From assembly GCF_031884435.1 (NCBI RefSeq), contig NZ_CP134779.1, positions 4,898,001 through 4,962,000 of the forward strand: a stretch of DNA of 64,000 nt, written 5' to 3'. The translations under genes were made by a program, and so were the position numbers. Under the pieces are notes generated by a model. That model searched no databases, had not been told where the DNA came from, and saw only the letters and a program-made list of their open reading frames with translations. How positions within the stretch are numbered: position 1 is the stretch's first letter; each line of letters starts with the position of its first letter. The stretch is from Bosea sp. 685 (GTDB lineage Bacteria; Pseudomonadota; Alphaproteobacteria; Rhizobiales; Beijerinckiaceae). Below are positions 48,346 to 57,975 of this stretch, piece after piece.

Positions 48346-50007
48346 TCACTCGGGCTTGGCTGGGCAGTCGATCGCGCCCGCGCCGGCCGGCAGGCGCAGC
48401 AGCGGCAAGCGGGCGCCGACCTCACCGGGGAACAGGCCGGCGCTGACGAAGCCGCCGGCGGCGTCGGGATCGAGCGAGGCGACGACGAGGCCGACCAGAG
48501 GCTGCTCGACCGGGACATAGCTCGAGCCGGCCGGCAAGGTGACGGGCGCAGCGTCGCGCTCGCTCTTCGTCGAGACGCCGCCTTCGGGATTAATGGCGCG
48601 GCGGTCGACCTGCCGGCGCGCTGTCACGGTGAAGGCTTCCGCCCCCGACACCGTCGCGGGTGCCGTCAGGGTGCAAGAGCGGATGCCGCGCCGCGCCAGC
48701 GCCTCGCGCACCGGCGCCGTCGCTTCGCCATTCGCCAGCCAGTAGCCGGCCGGCCGCGGGCGCACCACGGTTGGCTCGATATGGCGGGCATCGATGAAGG
48801 GCACCGCGGTCGGGCGCGGCGCCGCCGTGACGGGGTCGATCAGCGGCACGAAGCCCTGGACCACGGGGACGCGATGCGCGACGACGAGGTCCGCATGCGA
48901 ACGCGCCGCCTCCTGGCGGCCCTCGGCAACGGCACGCCGCAAGCGGGCAGGGTCGGCGGCCGCTGCCCGCAAGGCGCCGATGGCGGCGAGATAGTGAGTG
49001 GCGACGCGGCGCTGGAAGCCTTGCGTGCCGATGCCGACGCCGCGCGTCTCCAGCAGGATCGAGACCGCCCCCATCAACCCGAAGGCATTGCGCGCGATGC
49101 CCGCCGCATTGCCGCCGGTCGCGACGGTCTTGTCCTCCGGCCTGGCGTTCGGGGAGGTCTGATAGACATAGGCCGTCAGCCCGGCGCTTGCGGCCGCGGC
49201 CTCGATCGCGGGCAGGAAGAGCTGGTCGGCCAGCGTCGTGGCGCGCGCCGGCACCAGCGGATGGGTTGCACGCATATAGACGAAGTCCGCCGCATGCAGC
49301 GCCTCGAACTTGGCGAGCCAACGGCCACCGACCGTAAACTCATGCGCGTCGATGACGAGGTCCGGCGGCAGCGTCGCAGCCGCTGTCTGCAGGACGCGGG
49401 TTTCGGGCAGGGTCAGGAGCAGGTGATCGCGGTTCGGGTCGGCCTTGGCGGCGGTGTCGCGCGTGAAGGCTGCGGCGCCATCGGGATTGGAGCGCGGCAC
49501 GATGACGATGGTCAGCGCCCGCGTCAGCGCGGCAAGCTCGCCGCCCGAGGCCAGGTCCTTCGCCAGCGCCAGCATGGCCTCGCCGCCGGCGGGTTCATTG
49601 CCGTGATGCTGGCCGATCAGCCAGACCACCGGCCGGTCGGCGGGCTGATTCCTGGCTGCCTCCTCCAGGCTGCGGGCACCCTCGGCCGTGAACAGGAGAT
49701 AAGGGATGTTGCGGCCTTCGAGCGAGCGCCCAAGCGAGCCGATGCCGAGATTGGCGGCGTTGCCCAGAGCCGCGATGAAGGCCTCCATCTCGGCCTGGGT
49801 GGTGAAACCGGCAGCCTCCCGCCCCGGATCATAGCTGCGGGCACGCCCTTCCGCGAAGAAGGGCGAGCGCAATGTCACCGGCACATCGGCATAGCGCGCA
49901 AGCAATGCCGGCGCCTGCCGAAACTCGCCCTTTGCTGGAGCCTCCTGCGCGAGCGCCGCGGCGGTGAAGGCGAGGCCGAGCGAGACGACCGTCAGGATAC
50001 GAAGCAC
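48346..50007 (-). CDS. Secreted M14 family zinc carboxypeptidase
   Basis: The 553-residue protein has a signal peptide (MLRILTVVSLGLAFTAAALA, cleavage about 20). The catalytic domain shows the zinc ligands HxxE (His135 and Glu138 in IGQHHGNEPAGGE) and a later His in DLVIDAHEFTVGG, with the catalytic Glu in ILLETRGVGIG. The C-terminal 150 residues carry no motif I can name. It would trim C-terminal residues of peptides or cell-wall peptides in the periplasm. It is transcribed alone. Confidence 0.88.
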   Translation of the reverse strand: MLRILTVVSLGLAFTAAALAQEAPAKGEFRQAPALLARYADVPVTLRSPFFAEGRARSYDPGREAAGFTTQAEMEAFIAALGNAANLGIGSLGRSLEGRNIPYLLFTAEGARSLEEAARNQPADRPVVWLIGQHHGNEPAGGEAMLALAKDLASGGELAALTRALTIVIVPRSNPDGAAAFTRDTAAKADPNRDHLLLTLPETRVLQTAAATLPPDLVIDAHEFTVGGRWLAKFEALHAADFVYMRATHPLVPARATTLADQLFLPAIEAAAASAGLTAYVYQTSPNARPEDKTVATGGNAAGIARNAFGLMGAVSILLETRGVGIGTQGFQRRVATHYLAAIGALRAAAADPARLRRAVAEGRQEAARSHADLVVAHRVPVVQGFVPLIDPVTAAPRPTAVPFIDARHIEPTVVRPRPAGYWLANGEATAPVREALARRGIRSCTLTAPATVSGAEAFTVTARRQVDRRAINPEGGVSTKSERDAAPVTLPAGSSYVPVEQPLVGLVVASLDPDAAGGFVSAGLFPGEVGARLPLLRLPAGAGAIDCPAKPE

Positions 50008-50136
50008 GGCTAAAGCCTCCGCAAGCGCCCGCGACCAAGCGGGCAGCCGTCATCCTGCCGAGTTGGTGGGCGACTTCAAGCGAAGATCGAACTGATCGCA
50101 CGCGCTCTGGATCGGAGTGCGGGAGCTGTAGCTTCG

Positions 50137-51777
50137 TCAGATCTTGCCGTCATAGGCGCGCCGCGCGATGCGGCAGGCCAGCACGGTGAATGCGGCGCGG
50201 CTAAGCGCGGCTTCGACTTCCCGCTCGAGCGTGCCGGCATCGTCGACCCAGCGGCCGACACCGCCCAGCGCCTGCGCCACGGCCGGGAAATCGCTACCGG
50301 AGAAATCCACCGCCGCATTGGGGCGTTGACTGGAGCGCTGCTTCATCTCGATCAAAGCGAGGCTCTCATCGACCAGAACGACGATGACGACGGGCAAGCC
50401 CAGTTCGCGCGCGGTCGCGAGCTCGCCCAGCCCCATCTCCAGCCCGGCATCACCGACGAAGGCGACAACCGGCGTCGCGGGGCTGGCGAGCTTGTAGCCG
50501 AGCGCCAGCGGCACGGCGCAGCCCATGGTGCAAAGCCCAGTCGATTGCAGGATCGCGTGCGGGATATCGGTCTGCCAGATCTGCGAGAGCAGGATGCGAT
50601 GGGCGCCGGAATCGATGGTGATGACGGTGTCTGCAGGCGTCGCGGCGCGCACCGTCTCGAAGACGACATCGGGCCCCCAGGCGGCCGAGGCTTTGAAGGC
50701 GTCGCGCAGCGCCTCCCGCGCCACTGTGGGCTCGCCGCCTGGCCAGACATGCGCCTTGGCCGGCGCGACGCTTAAGCCCGACAGGCTGGCGGCGATGTCG
50801 CCGACGATGAGATGGTCGCTGCGATGCACGCCATGGGGCATCGCCTCGGCAACGATGTCGATGATCTGGGTTCCAGGCGAGAACGGATCGCGCCAGTTGA
50901 GGCGCATCTCGATTGGATCATAGCCGGCGAGCACGATCATATCCGCGGCCTTGACCAGCGGCAGCAGCACCTTATCCGCCTTGGGCGAGAGCCCCGCTCC
51001 GCCAAGCGAGAGCGGATCGCTCTCGGGCAGCACGCCCTTGGCCTTGTAGGTGGTGATGACGGGGATGTCGCGGTCGCGCGCGAAATCGGCGACCACATCG
51101 GCCGCGCCCTGGTTGACGACATCGAGGCCGACAATGATCAGCGGGCGCTCGGCATTCGCCAGAGCCCCACGAGCCGCCTCCAGGCCCGGCCCCTCGGCAG
51201 GCCGGACCGGCAGGGGCAGCGGAGCGGGCACGCGCGCAGACGCCTTGGCGGGACCTTCCGCCACGCCGATCGGCACATCGATATGGACCGGGCCGGGCCG
51301 GCCCGACAATGCGATGGCAAGCGCCTTCTCGACGACGAGGGCGGCGGTCTCGGCGGTGGCGCGGAAACTCGCCTTGACGATCGGGCGCAGCAGCGCCTGA
51401 TGGTCGAAGACCTGATGGGTGTAGCTCTCGGCTTCGGCCGCATCGACGCAGCCGGTGACGAAGATCAAGGGCACACGGTCCTGCAATGCATTGGCGACGA
51501 CATTGGCCGCGTTGGCGACACCCGGGCCGAGCGTGGCGTAGAACAGGCCCGGCGCGCCCGTCGCATGCCAGACGCCTTCGGCCATGAAGCCGGCCGCGTT
51601 CTCATGCTTGACCAGAACGGGCTCGATGCCGGCTGCGCTGAAGGCCTCGACCAGCGCCAGGACCTCGCCGCCGGGAATGCCGAAGGCGTGGCGAATGCCA
51701 GCCTGCGCGAGGCCTCGCGCGATCAGGTCCGCGCCGGTGGTGATCGTCTCTGAATTGGGCATGTGTTGGCTGGGCAT
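50137..51777 (-). CDS. Thiamine diphosphate-dependent acetolactate synthase-like enzyme
   Basis: The 546-residue protein has the N-terminal catalytic Glu in VKHENAAGFMAEGVWHATG and a typical central domain. The C-terminal cofactor motif is unusual: GDAGLEMGLGELATARELGL, then VVIVVLVDESLALIEMKQ, where canonical enzymes have GDG and an Asn (NDS), so metal/ThDP binding may differ. It belongs to the acetolactate synthase superfamily without a small subunit nearby. Either ATG 51777 or ATG 51762 could be the start. Its substrate is unknown; it is not obviously in an operon. Confidence 0.82.
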   Translation of the reverse strand: MPSQHMPNSETITTGADLIARGLAQAGIRHAFGIPGGEVLALVEAFSAAGIEPVLVKHENAAGFMAEGVWHATGAPGLFYATLGPGVANAANVVANALQDRVPLIFVTGCVDAAEAESYTHQVFDHQALLRPIVKASFRATAETAALVVEKALAIALSGRPGPVHIDVPIGVAEGPAKASARVPAPLPLPVRPAEGPGLEAARGALANAERPLIIVGLDVVNQGAADVVADFARDRDIPVITTYKAKGVLPESDPLSLGGAGLSPKADKVLLPLVKAADMIVLAGYDPIEMRLNWRDPFSPGTQIIDIVAEAMPHGVHRSDHLIVGDIAASLSGLSVAPAKAHVWPGGEPTVAREALRDAFKASAAWGPDVVFETVRAATPADTVITIDSGAHRILLSQIWQTDIPHAILQSTGLCTMGCAVPLALGYKLASPATPVVAFVGDAGLEMGLGELATARELGLPVVIVVLVDESLALIEMKQRSSQRPNAAVDFSGSDFPAVAQALGGVGRWVDDAGTLEREVEAALSRAAFTVLACRIARRAYDGKI

Positions 51778-51890
51778 GCGTGACCATCCGTCTGCGGCGC
51801 AAGCGAGGACGCTCGCGCAAAGAGTTTTCCGAATCGGATTCTACGCCATCAATGGCACATCAAATCTGTGTGACCGATTGCGAGTCGCAT

Positions 51891-52397
51891 TCAGCGCAGC
51901 TCGTCGACGAGGAAGAAGTCGGTATCGTCCGGCTTGGTTCCGGCCGCGGTCAGCATGGCGTGAATCTGGCCGCGGTGATGCGTCTGATGGTTGAAGAGAT
52001 GCGCCACCACGAGCCCGCGGGGCTTGCCCATCTCGCGGCCGGCCACGCCCGAATACCAGATCAGGGTGCCGCGCAGCCAGTTCGCTTCGATATTCGCCGC
52101 CCAGGATTCGATCGCGACATCGCGCTCGCGGCGCCTGAAGCGGAACTCGACCCAGTCCTCGACATAGATCGCCGAATCGCGGCCGCTCACGGACGGCTTC
52201 GGCGAGCCGGTCAGGCGATGCAGCCAAACCTCATCGGCCCAGAGGATGTGATTGAACGTACCCTGGATCGACTTGAAGAAGGCGCCCCGGTCGCGCCGGC
52301 GCTCTTCATCGTCGAGCGCGTCGGCGGCCGCGATCAGGCTCCGGTTCTGCCAGGCGTTGTAGCGCGCCATGGCCTGGACGAAGGCGGGATCGACCAT
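51891..52397 (-). CDS. DinB family metal-dependent protein
   Basis: The 168-residue protein is a four-helix bundle of the DinB type, with the metal-binding His triad visible as His50 (TFNHILWADEVW) and His137/His141 (HLFNHQTHHRGQIHAML). Relatives are thiol-dependent transferases or damage-induced proteins; no precise function can be given. The gap upstream to the FAD oxidoreductase is only 12 bases, so the two are probably co-transcribed. Confidence 0.87.
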   Translation of the reverse strand: MVDPAFVQAMARYNAWQNRSLIAAADALDDEERRRDRGAFFKSIQGTFNHILWADEVWLHRLTGSPKPSVSGRDSAIYVEDWVEFRFRRRERDVAIESWAANIEANWLRGTLIWYSGVAGREMGKPRGLVVAHLFNHQTHHRGQIHAMLTAAGTKPDDTDFFLVDELR

Positions 52398-52409
52398 GCG
52401 GCCACCTCC

Positions 52410-53630
52410 TCAAATGATGTTGGCCTCCTTGAGAGGCTTGCCGGCAACGATGCGCTCATGGCCGAGATCGGCAAGATCGAGCGTGCGATAGCCGCCATGC
52501 AGGATATGCTCGGCAAGCCCGCGCCCGACCGCCGGCGACTGCTGCAGGCCATGGCCGGAGAAGCCGTTGGCGAGATAGAGGTTGGGCACGCCGGCAGCCG
52601 GGCCGATGATCGCGTTGTGATCGAGCCCGTTCATGTCATAGGGGCCGGCCCAGGCGCGGCCGGGCCTGATCTGCTCGAAGGCGGGGATACGATGCGCCAG
52701 CGCCGGCCAGACCGTCTCCTCGAAGAAGGACCAGTCGACATCCTCGACGCCCGGATCGCTCTCGAGCCACTCCTGGTCGGCCTCGCTCGTCGGCGAGGAG
52801 CTGCCGATGAAGAGCTGGCCCTCGCTGCCGCGCTTGCCCTCGGGCCGGCACCAGACGCCGGTGGTGTCGATCAGCAGCGGGCAGTTGTCGACCTCGCCCT
52901 TGCAGGTGAAGGAGAAGACATAGCGCTTCATCGATTTGACCGGGATCGCGACGCCGGCGGTGGCGGCCAGCCGCGCGCCATGGGTGCCTGAGGCGTTCAC
53001 CACCGCGCCGCAGGCGATGCGGCTGCCATCAGTGAGCTCGACGCCGGTGACGCGCCCGCCCTCGACGCTGTAGCCGGAGATCTCGCCCTGGCGGTATTCG
53101 ACGCCGAGCGAGCGCGCCTTCCTGCGGAAGGCCTGCAGCAGCGCCCAGCCGTCGAACCAGCCTTCGCCGCTGACGCCATAGGTGCCGCAGATAAGGTCCG
53201 ATGTATTAAGCCAGCTAAATTTGCTGCGCAGCATATCCGCAGCATAAAGCGCGATATCCGCGCCCTCGGCCGCTTGGAGCGCCTGGTTCGCGGCGAGGAT
53301 CGGGGCGCCCTCGTCGCCCCCGAGATAGAGATAGCCGCCCTCATGCAGATCGATGACGGGCGTCTCGCCGTCGACCGCGAGATGGGCGCCGAGATTGCGC
53401 AGGAAATCGATGCCGAAGAGCGAGATGCGGATGTTGACCGCGCTGGAATATTGCTGGCGGATCGAGGCCGCCGAGAGCGCCGAGGCGGCCAGACGATAGG
53501 TCGGGTCCTTCTCGATCACCACCACCTTGCCCTTGAAGCCGGGATCGGCGGCGAGGTGATAAGCGACGGAGGAGCCGATGGCGGCGCCGCCGCAAATCAC
53601 GACATCGGCGCTTTCAGACGAAGACGACAT
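52410..53630 (-). CDS. FAD-dependent amino acid oxidase-type oxidoreductase (DAO family)
   Basis: The 406-residue flavoprotein has an N-terminal FAD Rossmann motif (VVICGGAAIGSSVAYHLA, about 9-26), VVNASGTHGARLA and a C-terminal LYLANGFSGHGLQQSPAVGRG typical of glycine/sarcosine oxidase-type enzymes. It would oxidise a secondary or primary amine (an N-methyl or cyclic amino acid). Because a lysine-type cluster follows at 53812, a pipecolate or similar amine is conceivable, but this is not shown. ATG 53630 is preferred to 53648. The DinB gene follows. Confidence 0.87.
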   Translation of the reverse strand: MSSSSESADVVICGGAAIGSSVAYHLAADPGFKGKVVVIEKDPTYRLAASALSAASIRQQYSSAVNIRISLFGIDFLRNLGAHLAVDGETPVIDLHEGGYLYLGGDEGAPILAANQALQAAEGADIALYAADMLRSKFSWLNTSDLICGTYGVSGEGWFDGWALLQAFRRKARSLGVEYRQGEISGYSVEGGRVTGVELTDGSRIACGAVVNASGTHGARLAATAGVAIPVKSMKRYVFSFTCKGEVDNCPLLIDTTGVWCRPEGKRGSEGQLFIGSSSPTSEADQEWLESDPGVEDVDWSFFEETVWPALAHRIPAFEQIRPGRAWAGPYDMNGLDHNAIIGPAAGVPNLYLANGFSGHGLQQSPAVGRGLAEHILHGGYRTLDLADLGHERIVAGKPLKEANII

Positions 53631-53811
53631 AGCGGTCCCGCGGAGCATGGCCGCGATGCGTCGCGACCGAGGTTGGTGAATTCAGCGCATGAATGACGCG
53701 ACAATGGCGCCTTGTCGAGGGCTGTCGTTACGGGCCTCGCGAGGCAATCTCAGTGCCATCGCGCAAAACCTTGGCGGCCTCTGAGCGCAGACGCGCCGGC
53801 AGCGGGTTCGC

Positions 53812-54720
53812 TCACGCGCCGCATTCGCCGAGCAGCCAGTCGCGGAAAGCGACCACCGCCGGCAACCCGGCCTTGGCCTCGGGATAGACCAGATAATAGC
53901 CCTCGGAGCCGGTCACCGGCCGATCGACGGGAATGACGAGCGCGCCCAGGCGCAACTCCTCCTCGACGAGGAAGCGCGGCACGATGGCGAGCCCCAATCC
54001 GGCGACCGCAGCCTGCGAGACCATGGCGAATTGCTCGAAGCGCGGCCCCATCAAGGCACGCTCGGGAGGCAGGCCCTGCTGCTCCAGCCAATTGGCCCAG
54101 GCGCGCGGCCGCGTCGACTGCTGCAGCAGGGGCGCGCGCAGCATGTCCGCCGGCTCCGCCAGGCCCAGGCGCGCCACCAGGGACGGCGCCGCGACGGGGA
54201 TGATCTCCTCGCCCATCAAGCGGTGCAGCCTGGCGCCGGCCCAGACGGGATCGCCGAAATGGATGGCGGCATCGACCTGCTCGCGAGCGAAGTCGAAGGG
54301 CACCAGCTTGGTGGTGAAGTTGATCGTAATGCCGGGATGCGCCTCGATGAAGCGCGATAGGCGCGGGATCAGCCAGCGCGTGCCGAAGGTCGGCAGGATC
54401 GCCAGATGCAGCACGCCGGCCGCGCCGCGAAAGGCCATGGCCGAGACGGTGGCCGCAGCCAGCCGCGACAGGCCGTCCCGGATTTCGGCCGCATAGGCGC
54501 TGCCCGCCGGCGTCAGGCTGACGCGCTGCCTGACGCGCTGGAACAGGCCGACGCCGAGAACCTTTTCGAGATGCGCGACCTGCCGGCTGACAGCGCCTTG
54601 CGTCAGGTTCAGCTCCTCGGCTGCGCGCGTGAAGCTGCCATGCCGCGCCGCCGCCTCGAAGGCGGCAAGCGCCGAGAGCGAAGGCACCGAAAGCCGGCCC
54701 GGGACGATGTCAAAGTCCAT
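53812..54720 (-). CDS. LysR-family regulator (GcvA-like)
   Basis: The 302-residue regulator has the LysR helix-turn-helix at about 15-75 (LSALAAFEAAARHGSFTRAA, then LTQGAVSRQVAHLEKVLG) and a periplasmic-binding-like effector domain. It is divergent from the aldehyde dehydrogenase-gcdH-CoA-transferase genes, and an exact inverted repeat (54736-54750) lies between. The likely role is activation of that catabolic cluster in response to a pathway intermediate such as glutarate, like GcdR of pseudomonads. The start at ATG 54720 gives the standard family length. Confidence 0.9.
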   Translation of the reverse strand: MDFDIVPGRLSVPSLSALAAFEAAARHGSFTRAAEELNLTQGAVSRQVAHLEKVLGVGLFQRVRQRVSLTPAGSAYAAEIRDGLSRLAAATVSAMAFRGAAGVLHLAILPTFGTRWLIPRLSRFIEAHPGITINFTTKLVPFDFAREQVDAAIHFGDPVWAGARLHRLMGEEIIPVAAPSLVARLGLAEPADMLRAPLLQQSTRPRAWANWLEQQGLPPERALMGPRFEQFAMVSQAAVAGLGLAIVPRFLVEEELRLGALVIPVDRPVTGSEGYYLVYPEAKAGLPAVVAFRDWLLGECGA

Positions 54721-54735
54721 GAGACTTCCAAATTC

Positions 54736-54750
54736 ATGAGAAACTCTCAT
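54736..54750. promoter_or_regulatory. Candidate LysR operator
   Basis: ATGAGA-AAC-TCTCAT is a perfect inverted repeat 16 bp upstream of the LysR gene start. A further GTGAGA half-site follows at about 54757-54762. Such a site is expected for the LysR protein in the divergent promoter of its own gene and the cluster. Confidence 0.55.
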
Positions 54751-54832
54751 CAAGTCGTGAGAACATATCGATTGCCCAGGCAGGGTGGAAGAGGGCATTC
54801 TTCCGCCCGAATTGAGAGGCTCTCTCACCGCG

Positions 54833-54956
54833 CCGTCATCCCGGACGCAGCGAAGCGGAGATCCGGGATCCATCGTAGAGCCGAATCCAGTGCAAGGGAT
54901 TGGGCCTCCGATGGATTTTGGATCTGCGCTGCTTTGCCGCTTGTTTGGGATGGTGG
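54833..54956. repeat. Palindromic intergenic repeat, type E (copy 2, degenerate right arm)
   Basis: The left half (CCGTCATCCCGGACGCAGCG...CGGGATCCATCG) resembles 27100-27200; the right half is mutated (CGATGGATTTTGG ... TGGGATGGTGG). It takes up most of the leader between the LysR operator and the aldehyde dehydrogenase start at 55004. Confidence 0.65.
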
Positions 54957-55003
54957 CACAAGAACACGCCACCGACGCACATCATGATGAAGGCCCGAGC
55001 CGC

Positions 55004-56524
55004 ATGACCTCCGCCCTGCCTCAAGAAGCCCTTTCGCTGCTCAAGCGCCTCGGCGTAACCGACGCCGCCTTCGCCAAGGCAGGCCTTCCCGCCCATTCGC
55101 CGATCACGGGCGAGGCCGTCGCCACGCTCCGCGAGACGAGCCCCGCCGAGGCCGAGGCCGCGATCGGCCGGGCCCAGAGCGCCTATCTCGCCTGGCGCAA
55201 GGTGCCGGCGCCCCGCCGCGGCGAGTTCGTGCGCCTGCTCGGCGAGGAGCTGCGCGCTGCGAAAACCGATCTCGGCCTGCTGGTGACGCTCGAAGCCGGC
55301 AAGGTCGTTTCCGAGGGCCTCGGCGAGGTCCAGGAGATGATCGACATCTGCGATTTCGCCGTCGGCCTCTCGCGCCAGCTCTACGGCCTGACCATCGCGA
55401 CCGAGCGCCCGAACCACCGCATGATGGAAACCTGGCACCCGATCGGCGTCTGCGGCGTGATCTCGGCCTTCAACTTCCCGGTCGCGGTCTGGTCCTGGAA
55501 TGCCGCGCTCGCCTTCGTCTGCGGCGACAGCGTCGTCTGGAAGCCCTCGGAGAAGACCCCGCTGACCGGCATCGCCGTGCAGGCGATCGTCGAGAAGACG
55601 ATGAAGCGCTTCGGTCCCGAGGCCCCGATCGGTCTCTCCGAGATCCTGATCGGCGGCCGCGAGATCGGCGACCTGCTGGTCAGCGACCATCGCGTGCCGG
55701 TGGTCTCGGCCACGGGCTCGACCCGGATGGGCAAGGAGGTGGGCCAGAAGCTCGCCGCACGCTTTGCCCGCGCCATCCTCGAACTTGGCGGCAACAATGC
55801 CGCGATCGTCGCGCCCTCGGCCGATCTCGACATCGCGCTGCGCGGCATCGCCTTCGCGGCGATGGGCACGGCCGGCCAGCGCTGCACCACGCTGCGCCGC
55901 CTGATCGTGCATGAGAGCGTCTATGACGCGCTGATCCCGAAGCTGATCAAGGTCTATGGCTCGGTCAAGATCGGCGATCCGCGTGAGGCCGGCGTGCTGG
56001 TCGGCCCGCTGGTCGACGAGGCCGCGTTCAAGGGCATGCAGACCGCGCTCTCCGAGGCCAAAGCCGCCGGCGGCAAGGTCCATGGCGGCGAGCAGGTCAC
56101 AGTCGGCGCTGGCGGCTTCTATGTCCGCCCTGCTTTGGTCGAGATGCCGTCGCAGACCGGCCCGGTCGAGCGCGAGACCTTCGCGCCGATCCTCTATGTG
56201 ATGAAGTACAAGACGCTCGACCAGGCGATCGCGGTGCAGAACGCGGTCGGCGCCGGCCTGTCCTCCTCGATCTTCACGCTCGACATGCGCGAGGCTGAGA
56301 TCTTCGTTTCGGCCGAGGGCTCCGACTGCGGCATCGCCAACGTCAATATCGGCCCGTCCGGCGCCGAGATCGGCGGGGCGTTCGGCGGCGAGAAGGAAAC
56401 GGGCGGCGGCCGCGAGGCCGGCTCCGATGCGTGGAAGGCCTATATGCGCCGCGCGACGAATACGCTCAATTACGGCACGACATTGCCGCTGGCGCAGGGC
56501 GTCAGCTTCGATGTGGATGCGTGA
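55004..56524 (+). CDS. amaB: ALDH7-type dehydrogenase (2-aminoadipate semialdehyde/piperideine-6-carboxylate dehydrogenase-like)
   Basis: The 506-residue aldehyde dehydrogenase has catalytic Glu260 (LELGGNNAAIVAPSADLD) and Cys294 (MGTAGQRCTTLRR), both patterns characteristic of the ALDH7/AmaB group, plus VISAFNFPVAVWSWN for NAD binding. These enzymes oxidise 2-aminoadipate 6-semialdehyde to 2-aminoadipate in lysine and pipecolate breakdown. It is followed by gcdH and a CoA-transferase, which fits that pathway. The start at ATG 55004 excludes repeat-derived upstream frame. Symbol amaB is by similarity. Confidence 0.87.
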   Translation: MTSALPQEALSLLKRLGVTDAAFAKAGLPAHSPITGEAVATLRETSPAEAEAAIGRAQSAYLAWRKVPAPRRGEFVRLLGEELRAAKTDLGLLVTLEAGKVVSEGLGEVQEMIDICDFAVGLSRQLYGLTIATERPNHRMMETWHPIGVCGVISAFNFPVAVWSWNAALAFVCGDSVVWKPSEKTPLTGIAVQAIVEKTMKRFGPEAPIGLSEILIGGREIGDLLVSDHRVPVVSATGSTRMGKEVGQKLAARFARAILELGGNNAAIVAPSADLDIALRGIAFAAMGTAGQRCTTLRRLIVHESVYDALIPKLIKVYGSVKIGDPREAGVLVGPLVDEAAFKGMQTALSEAKAAGGKVHGGEQVTVGAGGFYVRPALVEMPSQTGPVERETFAPILYVMKYKTLDQAIAVQNAVGAGLSSSIFTLDMREAEIFVSAEGSDCGIANVNIGPSGAEIGGAFGGEKETGGGREAGSDAWKAYMRRATNTLNYGTTLPLAQGVSFDVDA

Positions 56525-56533
56525 TTCATAAGG

Positions 56534-56625
56534 CGTCATTCTCGGGCGAAGCGAAGCGCAGACCCGAGAATCTCGTGACCAAATGGCTGGTTTCAGAGAT
56601 GGTCGGGTCAAGCCCGACCATGACG
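56534..56625. repeat. Palindromic intergenic repeat, type B-related
   Basis: It carries CGTCATTCTCGGGCG...CCGAGAATCTCG and the hairpin GATGGTCGGGTCAAGCCCGACCATGACG. The latter half equals the right half of the element at 57880-57960. It separates the aldehyde dehydrogenase and gcdH genes. Confidence 0.65.
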
Positions 56626-56650
56626 ACAAGAGATCAAGGGGAGACACACC

Positions 56651-57868
56651 ATGGCCGAAGCCGCTCGCAGCCACTCCGCCAGCCACAAGCTGGCCGAGTT
56701 CACCTGGGACGACGCCTTCCTGCTCGATGAGCAGCTGAACGAAGATGAGCGCCTGATCCGCGACACCGCCCGCGATTTCGCGCAGGAGAAGCTGCAGCCG
56801 CGCGTCTCGGAAGCCTATCTCAACGAGACCACCGACCGCTCGATCTTCAACGAGATGGGCGAACTCGGCCTGCTCGGCGTGACGGTGCCCGAGGAATATG
56901 GCTGCGCCGGTGCGAACTACGTCTCCTACGGGCTCGTCGCCCGCGAGGTCGAGCGCGTCGATTCCGGCTATCGCTCGATGATGTCGGTGCAGTCCTCGCT
57001 GGTGATGTACCCGATCTATGCCTATGGCGACGAGAACCAGCGCAAGAAGTACCTGCCCAAGCTCGGCTCGGGCGAATGGGTCGGCTGCTTCGGCCTGACC
57101 GAGCCCGATGCCGGCTCCGACCCGGGCGGCATGAAGACCCGCGCCGAGAAGGTCACTGATGGCTACAGGCTGACCGGCTCGAAGATGTGGATCTCGAATT
57201 CGCCGATCGCCGACGTCTTCGTCGTCTGGGCGAAATCGGCCGCGCATGACAACCAGATCCGCGGCTTCATCCTGGAAAAGGGCATGAAGGGTCTCTCCGC
57301 CCCCAAGATCGGCGGCAAGCTCTCGCTTCGCGCCTCGATCACCGGCGAAGTCGTCATGGACGGCGTCATCGTGCCGGAAGAAAACCTGCTGCCGAACGTC
57401 TCGGGCCTCAAAGGCCCGTTCGGCTGCCTGAACCGCGCCCGCTACGGCATCTCCTGGGGCGTGATGGGCGCCGCCGAGGATTGTTTCCAGCGCGCCCGCC
57501 AGTACGGGCTCGACCGCAAGCAGTTCAACAAGCCGCTGGCCCAGACGCAGCTCTACCAGAAGAAGCTCGCCGACATGCTGACCGAGATCACGCTCGGCCT
57601 GCAGGGTTCGCTGCGTGTCGGGCGCCTGCTCGACGAGGGCAAGATGGCCCCGGAGATGATTTCGCTGGTGAAGCGCAACAATTGCGGCAAGGCGCTCGAC
57701 ATCGCCCGCCAGGCCCGCGACATGCATGGCGGCAACGGCATCTCGATCGAGTATCAGGTGATGCGCCATGCGGCCAATCTCGAGACGGTGAACACCTATG
57801 AGGGCACGCATGATGTGCATGCGCTGATCCTCGGCCGGGCGATCACTGGCCTGCAGGCGTTTTTCTGA
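56651..57868 (+). CDS. gcdH: Glutaryl-CoA dehydrogenase
   Basis: The 405-residue flavoprotein oxidises and decarboxylates glutaryl-CoA to crotonyl-CoA, passing electrons to ETF. It shows the acyl-CoA dehydrogenase segments [21 protein letters not shown] and [19 protein letters not shown], the GcdH-type [16 protein letters not shown], and the catalytic Glu in [20 protein letters not shown] (about 380). A good ribosome binding site (AGGGGA) precedes ATG 56651. It follows the ALDH and precedes the CoA-transferase, so the three genes convert 2-aminoadipate-derived glutarate to crotonyl-CoA. Confidence 0.95.
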   Translation: MAEAARSHSASHKLAEFTWDDAFLLDEQLNEDERLIRDTARDFAQEKLQPRVSEAYLNETTDRSIFNEMGELGLLGVTVPEEYGCAGANYVSYGLVAREVERVDSGYRSMMSVQSSLVMYPIYAYGDENQRKKYLPKLGSGEWVGCFGLTEPDAGSDPGGMKTRAEKVTDGYRLTGSKMWISNSPIADVFVVWAKSAAHDNQIRGFILEKGMKGLSAPKIGGKLSLRASITGEVVMDGVIVPEENLLPNVSGLKGPFGCLNRARYGISWGVMGAAEDCFQRARQYGLDRKQFNKPLAQTQLYQKKLADMLTEITLGLQGSLRVGRLLDEGKMAPEMISLVKRNNCGKALDIARQARDMHGGNGISIEYQVMRHAANLETVNTYEGTHDVHALILGRAITGLQAFF

Positions 57869-57879
57869 GACGCCATCCG

Positions 57880-57960
57880 CGTCATGGTCGGGCTTGACCC
57901 GACCATCTCTCCCAGAACTGGACTCCCCACGAGATGGTCGGGTCAAGCCCGACCATGACG
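57880..57960. repeat. Palindromic intergenic repeat, type B-related (copy 3)
   Basis: CGTCATGGTCGGGCTTGACC at the left is mirrored by GGTCAAGCCCGACCATGACG at the right, a near-perfect palindrome in the gap between gcdH and the CoA-transferase gene, 16 bases before its ATG. Confidence 0.8.
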
Positions 57961-57975
57961 GCGCGGATTGAGAAC

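Noticed and set aside
52410..53630. Calling the FAD oxidoreductase an L-pipecolate oxidase (amaA) because of the nearby amaB-like gene
   Set aside because: It is on the other side of the LysR gene in a separate unit with a DinB gene, and the sequence shows only the general DAO family.
54836..57946. Open frame of over 1000 codons opposite the ALDH and gcdH genes
   Set aside because: It runs antisense through two clear enzymes and repeats, and its product has low-complexity HRD/LAE composition typical of antisense frames in GC-rich DNA.
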